Shown: positions 34,601 to 43,028 of the stretch, piece by piece | How the letters are laid out: each line of letters opens with the position of its first letter | How positions within the stretch are numbered: the first letter of the stretch is position 1 | Assembly (NCBI RefSeq): GCF_002699985.1 | Contig: NZ_LKBT01000023.1 | Span: forward strand, 248,001-312,000 | Direction: 5' to 3' | DNA from: Pseudomonas sp. ICMP 561 | Lineage (GTDB): Bacteria; Pseudomonadota; Gammaproteobacteria; Pseudomonadales; Pseudomonadaceae | DNA length: 64,000 bases | The notes under the pieces: model-generated | Database searches by the model: none | The model's input: only the letters and a program-made list of their open reading frames with translations | Told to the model about the DNA's origin: nothing | Position numbers and translations under genes: made by a program

Positions 34601-34779
34601 TGGCGTTTATCCCGCTGACCCACTCGGTGTTCTGGGGCACCCTGGCTTACACCCTGATTGGCGGTACGTTGGGAGGCACCGTCATGACGCTGGTTTTCTT
34701 GCCGGCGATGTATTCCATCTGGTTCAAAATTCGTCCTGACAATGGCAAGGCCGTGGAACGCCGGGCGGTGCTCACTTGA
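31687..34779 (+). CDS. RND-family efflux permease
   Basis: A 1030-aa inner-membrane proton-driven efflux pump of the hydrophobe/amphiphile RND superfamily, with 12 predicted TM segments and two large periplasmic loops. Family marks include the conserved TM4 region GLLVDDAIIAIEMMVVKMEEGYDR (Asp-Asp proton relay) near residues 400-425. Length and architecture are closer to TriC/VexH-type pumps than to AcrB (1049). No outer-membrane factor follows, so it probably uses a shared TolC/OprM homologue. Controlled by the TetR gene upstream. Confidence 0.94.
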   Translation: MSGGRFNLSALAVRERSITLFLIFLIGVAGTLSFFKLGRAEDPPFTVKQMTVISAWPGATAQEMQDQVAEPLEKRMQELKWYDRSETYTRPGLAFTMVSLQDKTPPSQVQEEFYQARKKLSDAARSLPAGVIGPMVNDEFSDVTFALFALKAKGEPQRLLVRDAEALRQRLLHVPGVKKINIIGEQAERIFVSFSHERLATLGISPQDIFSALNNQNVLTPAGSIDTSGPQVFLRLDGALDTLEKIRNTPIVVQAKTLKLADVATVERGYEDPATFMVRNQGEPALLLGIVMREGWNGLDLGKALDAETLKINTAMPLGMTLSKVTDQSVNISSAVDEFMIKFFVALLVVMLVCFLSMGWRVGVVVAAAVPLTLAIVFVVMEASGKNFDRITLGSLILALGLLVDDAIIAIEMMVVKMEEGYDRIKASAYAWSHTAAPMLAGTLVTAVGFMPNGFAQSTAGEYTSNMFWIVGIALIASWVVAVVFTPYLGVKMLPDIKPVEGGHAAIYDTPHYNRFRRVLTRVIARKWWVAGAVITAFAVAIVGMGLVKKQFFPTSDRPEVLIEVQMPYGTSIEQTSATTARIEAWLKEQEAAKIVTSYIGQGSPRFYLAMAPELPDPSFAKIVVLTESQEARESLKHTIREAVAQGLAPEARVRVTQLVFGPYSPFPVAYRVMGPNPDTLREIAGQVEKVLLSSPMMRTVNSDWGPRVPTLHFSLDQDRLQAVGLTSSAVAQQLQFLLSGVPITSVREDIRSVEVMGRAAGDIRLDPARIEGFTLVGSAGQRVPLSQIGEVGVRMEDPILRRRDRVPTITVRGDIAENLQPPDVSAKIMKDLQPIISSLPDGYRIEQAGSIEESAKATVALAPLFPIMIAITLLIIILQVRSMSAMVMVFLTAPLGLIGVVPTLLLFGQPFGINALVGLIALSGILMRNTLILIGQIDHNEKEGLDPFHAVVEATVQRARPVLLTALAAILAFIPLTHSVFWGTLAYTLIGGTLGGTVMTLVFLPAMYSIWFKIRPDNGKAVERRAVLT

Positions 34780-34887
34780 TCGTTTAATGGGGCACAAGAG
34801 ACTTGCCACAGTGATGACTTCCCCGCCGTACAAACGTAGTCTTGGTGGATCGTTTTCCAGATAACTACAAAAACTCAGGAGTCATCG

Positions 34888-35814
34888 ATGCAACCGATCC
34901 GTCTCGGTCTGGTGGGCTACGGCAAGATTGCCCAGGATCAGCACGTTCCCGCTATAACCGCCAACCCCGCGTTTCAGCTGGTTGCCGTCGCAACGCAAGG
35001 TAAGCCTTGTGCCGGGGTAGAAAACTTTCAGTCCTTGAGCGAGTTGCTCGAAAAAGGCCCGCAAGTCGATGCGATTGCGTTCTGCACACCGCCGCAAGGG
35101 CGATTTGCGCTGGTGCAGGAAGCGTTGGCGGCGGGTAAACATGTGTTGGTCGAAAAGCCGCCTTGTGCCACGTTGGGTGAAGCGATGGCGTTGGCAAGTC
35201 AGGCTGCGGAGCAGGGCGTCAGCGGGTTGTTCGCTTGGCATTCGCGTTATGCACCCGGTATCGAAGCTGCTCGCGACTGGCTGGCCACTCGCACGTTGCA
35301 CAGCGTGCAGATCGACTGGAAAGAAGACGTGCGTAAGTGGCACCCCGGGCAGGCATGGATCTGGCAGCCGGGTGGCCTGGGGGTTTTCGATCCGGGCATC
35401 AATGCCTTGTCGATTGCCACCCATCTTCTGCCGCTGCCGCTGTTCGTGGAGTCCGCCGAACTGCGAGTCCCGAGTAACTGTCAGTCGCCGATTGCCGCGT
35501 CCATCAAGATGTCCGATTCGCGTCAACTGGATGTTCGCGCGGAGTTCGATTTTGACCATGGTCATGATGAACTCTGGAGCATCGAGATTCACTGTGCCGA
35601 AGGTGTTCTGCGACTGGACAACGGTGGTGCGCTGTTGAGCATCGACGGCGTACGTCAGGCCGTTTCGGAGGAGGGCGAGTACGCCGCTGTATATCGACAT
35701 TTTCAGCAGTTGATTGGCGACAAAGCCAGTGATCTGGATTTGCAGCCGTTACGACTGGTCGCGGACAGTTTTTTTGTCGGCAGCCGGACGTTGGTTGAGC
35801 CGTTTTACGATTGA
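34888..35814 (+). CDS. Gfo/Idh/MocA oxidoreductase, D-galactose/L-arabinose 1-dehydrogenase-like
   Basis: A 308-aa NAD(P)-dependent sugar dehydrogenase. N-terminal Rossmann fold IRLGLVGYGKIAQDQHVPAI (residues 4-23), the EKPPCATLGEA motif near 92-102 with the catalytic-region Lys, and the C-terminal Gfo/Idh domain from about 125. EKPPCATLG is characteristic of galactose and arabinose 1-dehydrogenases that oxidise the aldose to the lactone in the non-phosphorylating De Ley-Doudoroff route. AGGAG is 8 nt before the ATG. No other sugar genes are adjacent. Confidence 0.85.
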   Translation: MQPIRLGLVGYGKIAQDQHVPAITANPAFQLVAVATQGKPCAGVENFQSLSELLEKGPQVDAIAFCTPPQGRFALVQEALAAGKHVLVEKPPCATLGEAMALASQAAEQGVSGLFAWHSRYAPGIEAARDWLATRTLHSVQIDWKEDVRKWHPGQAWIWQPGGLGVFDPGINALSIATHLLPLPLFVESAELRVPSNCQSPIAASIKMSDSRQLDVRAEFDFDHGHDELWSIEIHCAEGVLRLDNGGALLSIDGVRQAVSEEGEYAAVYRHFQQLIGDKASDLDLQPLRLVADSFFVGSRTLVEPFYD

Positions 35815-35881
35815 GCCTGCAGAAACCCGATTTCTGTAATGGTGTTCCTGGCACCACGCTGTCGTGCATCAAACGGAGACT

Positions 35882-35982
35882 TGTAGGAGCGCGCTTGCCC
35901 GCGATGGCATCTGGTCAGGCAACGCATTTTTTGCTGACGCATCGCATCCTCCGGATGCGGCCCAGACCAAGCGCGCTCCTAT
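35882..35982. repeat. REP palindrome pair
   Basis: TGTAGGAGCGCGCTTGCCCG at 35882 and its imperfect complement ending CAAGCGCGCTCCTAT near 35981. Confidence 0.85.
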
Positions 35983-36020
35983 CAAACAAAATATAACTAT
36001 CTGATTTGGAATGCTTTTTA

Positions 36021-36127
36021 CTGTAGGAGTGAGCTTGCTCGCGATAGCTCCCGTACAGGCAATATATTCATCGACTGACAGGCCGAATCGCGAGCAATGT
36101 GGATCGCCACCCCGGTCACTCCTACAG
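36021..36127. repeat. REP palindrome pair, chimeric 3' arm
   Basis: CTGTAGGAGTGAGCTTGCTC at 36021; the complementary arm near 36086-36127 is interrupted by GGATCGCCACCCCGG, which belongs to another REP subtype also seen at 36160-36187 and 7870. Region 35815-36224 contains only these elements. Confidence 0.82.
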
Positions 36128-36224
36128 GGTCCGTGTTTGCTGCGCGACAGCGTGGTGTCAGGGACACCGGGGCGACTCCTACAGGGCTTATGTTTTTCCT
36201 GTTGGAGCAAGCAAACGCGGTGCT

Positions 36225-37613
36225 TTACCTCGCATTTACCACCTGCATATTCAGTGATGTGTAATCTTTTTCGTCAGTGCGGGCATGATAGAAAAAGCCG
36301 TAATCCACAAGGTAGTAGTAATGCTCTGTCTGGGGGAGCGTGAAGCCACCCATGTTGGTGCGGCAGATCAGTGCTTTCGCGTTGCCCTGCAGATTGGCGT
36401 GCAGTTTTTTCGCGGGTTGCTCGCTGTCCACTGAACACTCTACGGTTTCGGGGTCTTCGCCCAGTTTCCCAAGCACATTACTGGACAGGCTTCGAGTGAA
36501 GGTGTAACCCACTTTGCTGCCCACGTTCAGGTGTTGCCAGTCGCCCTGGAAGGTCAGACTTTTCATTACCAGAGTGTCATGGGAAAGTTTGGCTTGTTCT
36601 CTGCCGGACAGCTCCAGCAGTCCGCGCCAATTAATCTGACGCCCGACGTGATTTTCGTTTTTATGGGCAATCGCGAGCTGCCCGGTAGTCGGGTCTGTGG
36701 ACAGAGTAAGCGCTTTGCCGTCTTTCCATTCAATCTTGCCATTGCTGCGTGTCCCGGCGAACTCGATGTAATTGAGCTGTCGGGACGGCGCTGGCATGCG
36801 CAGTTGTTCGATGTTTTTCAAGACTGACGGATTGACGTCGGGCAGGGCATCGGCTGCCACCGTTGCCTTGCTGCGCTGCTTGTGTGCAGGCAGGGAGGCC
36901 AGCGAGTCGGGTGCCTTGCACACATGCTCGAACAGTCTGGACAGGTCCTCGTCCGCGGTAGTTACGGTCTTTGATACGGGAAGTCTCTCAATTTGCCCGT
37001 CGGTAACTTCATTTTTGGCGTTGAGGTAATAAAGCCCCAGCAGAGTTGCGTTACGCGCGCTGCAGTCCATGACGTAGTGTTCGCGTGTCTGGGTGAAAGG
37101 CGCGGTGTTGGACGGGCTGATACTGGTTTTCGGCTCATCATGGGCCGACCAGAACTGCACCTTGTCGCCCTTTTTCTGCAGGCTCGTGATGTCGAGCAGT
37201 AGCTGTTGTTGATCGTCAGCCCCGGCGACCTGACGCCAGTCCGGCATTGGCAGGTTTTTGCACGCGCGAGTGAAGTCCCGATTGTCCATCAGCACGGTAT
37301 GGTATTGCGCTGGCAGTGGCGTTGCAGGGGTGTAGAACCCGTAATTGCCGGGATAGAAGCGCCTGTATTTGAACGAATAAACCTGATTGACCTGCGGCTG
37401 TGAGCAGGCGGCTGAAAACTGTGAAGAACTCCAGAATGGCGGGCCTGAATCGGTCGGGTCAGCGACCTGAAAGTTAATCACGTCACCTTCACGCATCACG
37501 CTGTTGGGTGTGAAAGGCTGTTCAAGCAGCGCAGTCTGTTTGTCTGCTGGCACCTGATGGCTGGAGCAGGCTGCAAGGCTCATGAAGGCAAGAGGAACAA
37601 TCGTGCGTCGCAC
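36225..37613 (-). CDS. Predicted lipoprotein, 462 aa, unknown family
   Basis: Signal peptide with lipobox SLAACS at about residues 12-17, so the mature chain starts at a lipidated Cys. The rest is soluble, beta-rich and aromatic-rich, with paired cysteines at about 69 and 115, 180 and 231, 394 and 415. The C-terminal end has HYYYLVDYGFFYHARTDEK. I do not recognise the domain; it may sit in the outer membrane facing the periplasm. Monocistronic. Confidence 0.78.
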   Translation of the reverse strand: MRRTIVPLAFMSLAACSSHQVPADKQTALLEQPFTPNSVMREGDVINFQVADPTDSGPPFWSSSQFSAACSQPQVNQVYSFKYRRFYPGNYGFYTPATPLPAQYHTVLMDNRDFTRACKNLPMPDWRQVAGADDQQQLLLDITSLQKKGDKVQFWSAHDEPKTSISPSNTAPFTQTREHYVMDCSARNATLLGLYYLNAKNEVTDGQIERLPVSKTVTTADEDLSRLFEHVCKAPDSLASLPAHKQRSKATVAADALPDVNPSVLKNIEQLRMPAPSRQLNYIEFAGTRSNGKIEWKDGKALTLSTDPTTGQLAIAHKNENHVGRQINWRGLLELSGREQAKLSHDTLVMKSLTFQGDWQHLNVGSKVGYTFTRSLSSNVLGKLGEDPETVECSVDSEQPAKKLHANLQGNAKALICRTNMGGFTLPQTEHYYYLVDYGFFYHARTDEKDYTSLNMQVVNAR

Positions 37614-37672
37614 CGGTGTCTCCAGTCAGTCCGTTTGATGGGGGATAATTACATAAGTGGTTAGATACGAAA

Positions 37673-37963
37673 TCAGGATTTTGACAGGGCAGGCTCAAAC
37701 GCCACCGGGAAATCCGCTGCCAGCAAACGATGAGCACGTTCAAGCAGGTCTGTTGGTTGATCCCGCTGCGTATTGAACAAGCTGATGCCCAAATGATGTT
37801 CAAGGTGCAGCGTGAGTGTCTGATCGCCGACCAGCAAGTCCCAATAACGCTGATCAAGGGCGTCGACTTTTTGCGTCCAGACGCCTTGAAGTTTTTGCTC
37901 AAGCTCTCGGGCGATCACTTCAAATAAATGCCAGTCGGCTGCTTCGGATATTCTCAGTTCCAC
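37673..37963 (-). CDS. Hypothetical small protein, 96 aa
   Basis: A soluble protein beginning MELRISEAADWHLFEVIARELEQKL and containing DQRYWDLLVGDQTLTLHLEHH, which reads like a small alpha/beta domain found in several Pseudomonas proteins of unknown function. Start ATG at 37963 with GAGAAGAGGCAACCCCGTGG-type purine-rich upstream. Not assignable. Confidence 0.65.
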   Translation of the reverse strand: MELRISEAADWHLFEVIARELEQKLQGVWTQKVDALDQRYWDLLVGDQTLTLHLEHHLGISLFNTQRDQPTDLLERAHRLLAADFPVAFEPALSKS

Positions 37964-38076
37964 GGGGTTGCCTCTTCTCCAAGACTGCTGTCCTGCTTAA
38001 CCGGGGATGACCTGCCGACCGGTTACGGGTTATATAACACTCCGCAACTGACCACACGACCCAAGAGCGCCAGACA

Positions 38077-38694
38077 ATGTTATCCGAACAACAGGCCCGC
38101 GCCATCGTGCTTGCTCTCCATGACGGTTATCTCAGGGACGGAAAGCCGGAGCGTTTTGTTGTTTATTTTTGTGAGCTTTCTGCCAATGGCGATTACTGGG
38201 TAGTTCGCTCCAATTCTGAGGATTACGTTGTGCATGGCAAGACGGAGTATTGCTATGTTGGCGTTAATGCTCACCTTGTCGACGTCTTGACTGGAGCGGT
38301 CGAGACAGTTTGCAGTGCCATAAGTGTTGAAGAGTACCTGCAAGACAAGTACGACCTGCGTACGGCTGGGGAAAATCTTTACGTGCTCACTCCAACGTTT
38401 AGCCGTGAACATAAACCCGAACTGATTAACCTTCGTCGAAAACTCGAATGCTCTTACCCGCAAGCCCTGATGTTGATAAACGAGCAGCGTCAGTGGCTGA
38501 CGGGCAGGCGTCGCTATCTTGAATGTGTGCAGCAGTTGCTTGTGGATCAGGGCATCTCCACCCGGATTGAGCTGCATTCTGAATCAGGCCAGGCGATTGC
38601 CATTGGCGTCGAATGCTGGCATATCGGCGCTGCGTTGAAGGCACTTCGTTCCAGGATTGCCGCTTTCTCGAAGAGCGATCAGGTAACGCAATGA
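38077..38694 (+). CDS. YrhB/Imm35-like domain protein
   Basis: A 205-aa protein. The N-terminal half (about 8-95) resembles the YrhB/Imm35-type fold: YWVVRSNSEDYVVHG followed by VGVNAHLVDVLTGAVETV, found in immunity-like proteins. The C-terminal half has LRRKLECSYPQALMLINEQ and VQQLLVDQGISTRIELH, a helical motif I cannot name. It overlaps the next gene by 4 bp (ATGA). The immunity role is inference; no toxin is next to it. Confidence 0.6.
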   Translation: MLSEQQARAIVLALHDGYLRDGKPERFVVYFCELSANGDYWVVRSNSEDYVVHGKTEYCYVGVNAHLVDVLTGAVETVCSAISVEEYLQDKYDLRTAGENLYVLTPTFSREHKPELINLRRKLECSYPQALMLINEQRQWLTGRRRYLECVQQLLVDQGISTRIELHSESGQAIAIGVECWHIGAALKALRSRIAAFSKSDQVTQ

Positions 38695-39551
38695 CCCAGG
38701 AGTTATCTGACCGCGAAATCAAAACGCTGCTGATAGCCGCCGAAGAGCATGGCCTGGCGCTGAGTGATCTGGAGCAAATCAGACTTCAGTCCGAAATGAA
38801 TTCGGCAGACATCCTGAACAAGTTGGCACTAACTGTTGCCGAGGGCTACCTGTCGCACGCCTTGACCTATGAGTTTTGCGATGGCGTCATGAATGGGATC
38901 GCGAATGCCATCGTCGAGGTAGGCATAGTGACTGATCTGCCACAGCCAGCCTTCGCGCTTTATCAGGCTTTCGATCAAGGCGAGTGGGTTCGCAGCAATG
39001 ATCCGCCAGATACTGATCCGGGTGAGAAATACACCAGGCCTGTGGTGATGGAAATAATGAACTCATTGGAAGTAAACAAAAAGGAACCCCATATGCTCCG
39101 CCTGATCTGGCTGCGCGATGATATGCAGTACAGCAATACCTTCGCACAGTGGGTGCACGAACAATTTGCTTATGAGTACGTCGATCGCCCATTGAGTGAC
39201 TGGCAGCGTGAGTTTGCCGAAGGGCAGGTTAATGGTGACTGGCAATGCCTGATCGCCGTCGAGGATGGCCTGCTTCTGGGCGGTGCTGCACTGGCCAGAA
39301 ATGACCTGGCCGAGCGCCCTGATATCGGGCCTTGGCTGGCCTGCGTTTTCATCGCCCCGCATGCACGGCAGCGAGGTCTGGCGGAGCAACTGATCGAAGG
39401 CATTTGCGCTACAGCGAAAGCCAACGGCAATACGCGACTGTATCTGCATACCCACGATCGCCATGAGTACTACGCCAAGCGCGGCTGGCAGGTGCTGGAG
39501 AGTTTTCAGGCGTGGGGTAAGGAACACAGGCTGATGGGGCGGGATCTTTGA
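38691..39551 (+). CDS. Unknown N-terminal domain fused to a GNAT acetyltransferase
   Basis: A 286-aa open frame with two parts. Residues 1-134 (SDREIKTLLIAAEEHGLALS...) are helical and unrecognised. Residues 135-286 form a GNAT domain starting MLRLIWLRDDMQYSN, with the acetyl-CoA loop ARQRGLAEQLIEGI. At 39093 an internal ATG has AAGGA at the right distance, so the GNAT part may also be made separately. Thus this is a true fusion, or two genes whose intervening stop was lost. Coupled to the gene upstream by ATGA overlap. Confidence 0.75.
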   Translation: MTQELSDREIKTLLIAAEEHGLALSDLEQIRLQSEMNSADILNKLALTVAEGYLSHALTYEFCDGVMNGIANAIVEVGIVTDLPQPAFALYQAFDQGEWVRSNDPPDTDPGEKYTRPVVMEIMNSLEVNKKEPHMLRLIWLRDDMQYSNTFAQWVHEQFAYEYVDRPLSDWQREFAEGQVNGDWQCLIAVEDGLLLGGAALARNDLAERPDIGPWLACVFIAPHARQRGLAEQLIEGICATAKANGNTRLYLHTHDRHEYYAKRGWQVLESFQAWGKEHRLMGRDL

Positions 39552-39614
39552 CTGTGCTTGAAGTCGGGCAGCCCTCGGCTGATACCCACCACATTTTGAC
39601 AAAAGGACCTGTCG

Positions 39615-40100
39615 ATGCCGACTCCGAAACTGCATCTCATGTGCGGCAAGATCGCCTCCGGCAAATCAACACTTGCGAAGGCACTTGTCGCTGAACACTC
39701 GGCAATCCTGCTGATTGAGGATCACTGGCTCTCGAGGCTTTACCCTGGCGAGATCAAATCAGTGGCCGACTATGTGCAATTCGCCCATCGAATTCGCGAT
39801 GTTTTGCGCCCGTTGGTGATCGATATATTGCAGTCGGGCATCAGTGTTGTTCTGGATTTTCCTGGCAACACTCGCGCAGATCGCGAGTGGTTACGTGGTC
39901 TGGCGGAATCAGGCGGAGTGGGACACTGCTTGCACTATTTGGACGTGGATGATGATATTTGCCGCGCCAGGTTGCACGCCCGCAACAAGAGTGGTGAGCA
40001 TGACTTTGCGGCGACCGACGCGGAGTTTGATTTGATCACTCGATACTTCCAGACGCCAACGCCGGAGGAAGGGCTGGATATTGAGGTTCACCGTTTGTAA
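39615..40100 (+). CDS. P-loop kinase-like ATPase
   Basis: A 161-aa AAA_33-type protein with Walker A CGKIASGKSTL at about residues 10-20 and a Walker B-like strand SVVLDFPGN at about 77-85. Related to zeta-toxin/chloramphenicol-phosphotransferase-like small-molecule kinases. AAAGGA precedes the ATG. No antitoxin is adjacent, so a toxin role is not supported. Substrate unknown. Confidence 0.83.
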   Translation: MPTPKLHLMCGKIASGKSTLAKALVAEHSAILLIEDHWLSRLYPGEIKSVADYVQFAHRIRDVLRPLVIDILQSGISVVLDFPGNTRADREWLRGLAESGGVGHCLHYLDVDDDICRARLHARNKSGEHDFAATDAEFDLITRYFQTPTPEEGLDIEVHRL

Positions 40101-40153
40101 TTCCTCAGTTGATTGACGATTGTCAGAGCATCCAGCCCTGACAATCTCCATCA

Positions 40154-40480
40154 TCAAACGGGTAAAAAGCGATGAACCTTGGCTTTCAATATCTCAATCA
40201 ATTCAGATTGCATGTATTCAAAGTCGTCAGGGATATCGAGGCAAACAACTCGCTTGTCTTTCAGCGCATTGGCAAACCTTGCCTTGAGTTTCCTGCGATG
40301 AGCAGGCTCCATGACGAATATCAGCTCCGCCCTCTCGACAAGCTCCGAGTCCACGGGAACGTCGGCGTCATGACCGACCCCCGCAGATGACGTTGTTACA
40401 CCCGGCCAGTTTGCAAAAACATGTTCAGCGGTCGGGCTGCGCAATCTGTTTTTACCGCAGACGAAAAGTACATTCAGCAT
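40154..40480 (-). CDS. Low-molecular-weight protein tyrosine phosphatase-like protein
   Basis: A 108-aa phosphatase-like protein. The phosphate loop C-x5-R-S is Cys8-GKNRL-Arg14-Ser15 (FVCGKNRLRSPTAE). A possible general acid Asp lies in CLDIPDDF near the C-terminus. It is shorter than typical LMW-PTP (about 150 aa), matching a short family often annotated as protein tyrosine phosphatase. ATG 40480 has AAAGG upstream; a longer frame to 40522 has no SD. Confidence 0.82.
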   Translation of the reverse strand: MLNVLFVCGKNRLRSPTAEHVFANWPGVTTSSAGVGHDADVPVDSELVERAELIFVMEPAHRRKLKARFANALKDKRVVCLDIPDDFEYMQSELIEILKAKVHRFLPV

Positions 40481-40565
40481 GGATGAAACCTTTATCCGAC
40501 GGGGTCGGGATCGGTCAGTCATTGTTTAGAATAGCGCTGTCGCAACCGGTAGAATTTGCGTGATT

Positions 40566-41096
40566 TCAGGAGCGCATGCCCATCCAGATCACGGTTTCAG
40601 TCCATGCCGTTACTAATGGGTTAAGCGCTCTGAACCAAGGATCGCGGACATCAATTTGCGCCGCTGATTGGTCGTGATGGTGTTGTTCCTCTTCCACGAT
40701 CGAAGTAATAGCGGCCACTGCATGTGGATCGATATCTCCGAGTTCATGAAGCTGATGAGCCAGGTGTTTGAGCACGACACTTTCCACCGCGACGGTGGTC
40801 GCCACAATGGCTTTGCGACCACAGATGCCGGTAACCAGACCCAGCACCAGACCGCCAATACCGCACAGCCAGTAACTGCGGCAGCGCGGATAATTGCGCC
40901 GTTGCAGTTCAGCTTGAAAAACCGTCCGGTGACGGCGCTCATGGGAGAGAAACTCCTTGAGTTCACTCACCATATCTGGAGCAAAGAGCCGAGCCATGAA
41001 CAACTGCCCGCTATAGATGCAGATAGCGCCGTGCTCGCCGGCGTGGTCGACTTTCATTATTCGGTTGCCAAGAGGCGGGTAGTCAGTTTCAGTCAC
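40566..41096 (-). CDS. COQ7/demethoxyubiquinone hydroxylase family protein
   Basis: A 176-aa di-iron monooxygenase-like protein. The carboxylate-bridged metal site residues are visible: Glu in KVDHAGEHGAICIY, Glu/His in SHERRHRTVF, Glu in VAVESVVLKH and Glu/His in VEEEQHHHDQS. A hydrophobic membrane-anchoring helix lies at about 75-95 (WLCGIGGLVLGLVTGICG). Coq7 hydroxylates demethoxyubiquinone. Pseudomonas coq7 is usually about 215 aa in another context, so this may be a second, alpha-proteobacterial-type copy; inference. Confidence 0.85.
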   Translation of the reverse strand: MTETDYPPLGNRIMKVDHAGEHGAICIYSGQLFMARLFAPDMVSELKEFLSHERRHRTVFQAELQRRNYPRCRSYWLCGIGGLVLGLVTGICGRKAIVATTVAVESVVLKHLAHQLHELGDIDPHAVAAITSIVEEEQHHHDQSAAQIDVRDPWFRALNPLVTAWTETVIWMGMRS

Positions 41097-41307
41097 GCTA
41101 CTTATGCCTTGTCCGAGACGGCGGACAACAAGTTTATCCTCTTTTCAGCATCGACCCTGACTCGGCGCTGTTGTGACACCGACACCTTGTCTGTGGGATT
41201 GGGTTCATTCGGGAAGAGTCGATTTTCGGGACGAAAATGCAGTGGATGTACTGGCCACTTTATGCACAAAGCCAATCCGGAACCGGGCAAGTGATACTTT
41301 TGCCGCT

Positions 41308-41754
41308 TCACGCATCCCCCAAAAACATCACATGCGTAGCGTGCTCGTCATCCAGTGGCTGAAAGCCGCAGCGTATGTAAAACGCAGCTGCATCTGAGGT
41401 GTCAGTGGAGAGGCGCACGATGCGGAAATGTTGAGTTGCGTGTTCCACAAGTCGATTGACCAATGCCCTCCCGATGTTCTGGCCTCTTGCTTCACGTGCG
41501 ATGTACACCCTGCGTAGCCTGCCGATGTTTTCCTGAGTAAACGGGTCACGCGTCAGGCCTCCAATGCCTACGAGACGGTCTCCCAGATACGCTGCCATAA
41601 GGCATTCGCCCTGCGTGTCGAAGCGATTGGTTCCGGTACGCCATTCTTCAATCAAACGGGTGAGAAACCTGAAGCCCTCTGCGGTGGCTTCTTTTTCCAG
41701 TAGCGGAATTCGGGCGGGCAGTCTGGTGATGAGTTGAATATCTAATGGCGACAC
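41308..41754 (-). CDS. GNAT family N-acetyltransferase
   Basis: A 148-aa GNAT protein. The acetyl-CoA loop EARGQNIGRALVNRLVEH is at about residues 84-101, followed by LSTDTSDAAAFYIRCGFQ. I start it at the GTG at 41754, where ACGAGGA is 6 nt upstream, rather than ATG 41805, which would add a basic tail not typical for the family. The substrate is unknown. Confidence 0.87.
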   Translation of the reverse strand: MSPLDIQLITRLPARIPLLEKEATAEGFRFLTRLIEEWRTGTNRFDTQGECLMAAYLGDRLVGIGGLTRDPFTQENIGRLRRVYIAREARGQNIGRALVNRLVEHATQHFRIVRLSTDTSDAAAFYIRCGFQPLDDEHATHVMFLGDA

Positions 41755-41815
41755 GCGATGTCCTCGTTTTGAGAGAGTCACTGCCTTGCCGGAAAATACG
41801 TGCACGGATTACCCA

Positions 41816-42613
41816 TCAAGCAAACGGCAACGGCCCCGGAAATTTGCCGATCGGCACCCAATGAGTGATAAGCCCGGTATCAGGTTTCCAGTGATGCAAG
41901 AGCAGGGCAGGCGGCTCTACGTAAGAGGCTTCCGGAGCATTTGCGTCGAGCGCCAAAGCGATGGCTGTGGTGGTACTGGGGGCGGTGCACAACAGAGAGC
42001 CACCAAAGCGCAGCTGCATAGATCGGTGGATGTGACCGCAGACAATTCGCTCGATGGCCGGGTAACGCTCGACCACTTGAACAAGCCGATGCGCATTGAT
42101 ACAGGCATACGTATCGATGTAAGGAATGCCGCTCAAAAACGGCGGCTGGTGGAGCATGATCAAGGTTGGTCGATCCGGCTCTTCCGCAAGGGCCGCTTCC
42201 AGCCATGCCTGTGCTGCTTCGGTCATGTCTCCATGATGTTTGCCGGGCACGGTGATATCCAGCCCGATGATACGCACGGGCCCAAGGTCTGACGCAACAA
42301 AGTGCAGCGGACCTTCGCGTTCAGTGCTTTCTGCCTGGCCAAACGCAGACCTGAACAACTCGCCGTCATCATGATTGCCAGGGATCATCAACAGCGGTTG
42401 CTTGATATCCGCCAGTAACGCGCGGGCCATTTCGTACTCTTCCGGTTGTCCTTCATCCACCAGATCACCGGTGATGATCACCACATCCGGGCGCGGATGA
42501 AGGGCGTTCAGATGCTCGATGGCCTGTTTGCACATCGTGTTTGAATCCACCAATCCTTTATAGAGTTCGCCTTTTGGCCTGATATGCGGGTCTGACAGGT
42601 GGGCGATGAGCAC
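41816..42613 (-). CDS. CpdA/Icc-like metallophosphodiesterase
   Basis: A 265-aa class III cyclic-nucleotide-phosphodiesterase-like calcineurin-fold enzyme. Metal-binding motifs in order: HLSDPHI, GDLVDEG, GNHDD, HQPPF and GHIHR. GTG 42613 is chosen because GGAGG lies 8 nt upstream and the frame then begins directly with the phosphoesterase strand; an in-frame start at 42667 adds 18 residues. CpdA hydrolyses 3',5'-cAMP; related enzymes act on other phosphodiesters. Monocistronic. Confidence 0.87.
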   Translation of the reverse strand: MLIAHLSDPHIRPKGELYKGLVDSNTMCKQAIEHLNALHPRPDVVIITGDLVDEGQPEEYEMARALLADIKQPLLMIPGNHDDGELFRSAFGQAESTEREGPLHFVASDLGPVRIIGLDITVPGKHHGDMTEAAQAWLEAALAEEPDRPTLIMLHQPPFLSGIPYIDTYACINAHRLVQVVERYPAIERIVCGHIHRSMQLRFGGSLLCTAPSTTTAIALALDANAPEASYVEPPALLLHHWKPDTGLITHWVPIGKFPGPLPFA

Positions 42614-42795
42614 TGGGTGTCCTCCTTGGAAAATGACTGGCTGTAGATCACAGCCAGTTTTAACCATTTAAACAGTGAAGGCGAGCGCCAGAAGTGGAGC
42701 GCCACCCGCCACGACGGCCCGCCAGTTCACAAAAGCAGCGCACTCCACCAGCGCTGAAAATTGTTCAGGGCAGCGTTGCACTGGCATAACCCTTT

Positions 42796-42951
42796 TTACT
42801 TCGCTGTCTTGAGGAAGTTGACCTGAACAATGAACGGGGAAATGTCGCCAACTGGCACGAACAGGTCATAGGCCTCCAGCGCGGTGAGCAAGGACACTGA
42901 TCCTGGTTGAAAGTAAGCTACCCCCGCGCGGTGACCGTCTTGCGAACTCAC
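42796..42951 (-). pseudogene. Possible C-terminal gene remnant, 51 codons
   Basis: A short minus-strand frame reading AYFQPGSVSLLTALEAYDLF then ISPFIVQVNFLKTAK to a stop. It looks protein-like and has an amphipathic beta character, but it has no SD, so it may be the tail of a lost gene. The remainder of the 42614-43028 gap is unrecognised. Confidence 0.35.
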
Positions 42952-43028
42952 CTATGAATGAAGTACTGACTCATTTGTCGATACAGCGATGGTTAGATCT
43001 GCGCAGGTGACATCTCAACCTTGAGCCT

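Noticed and set aside
39615..40100. Zeta-toxin candidate
   Set aside because: P-loop fold only; no epsilon antitoxin beside it and no toxin-specific motif visible.
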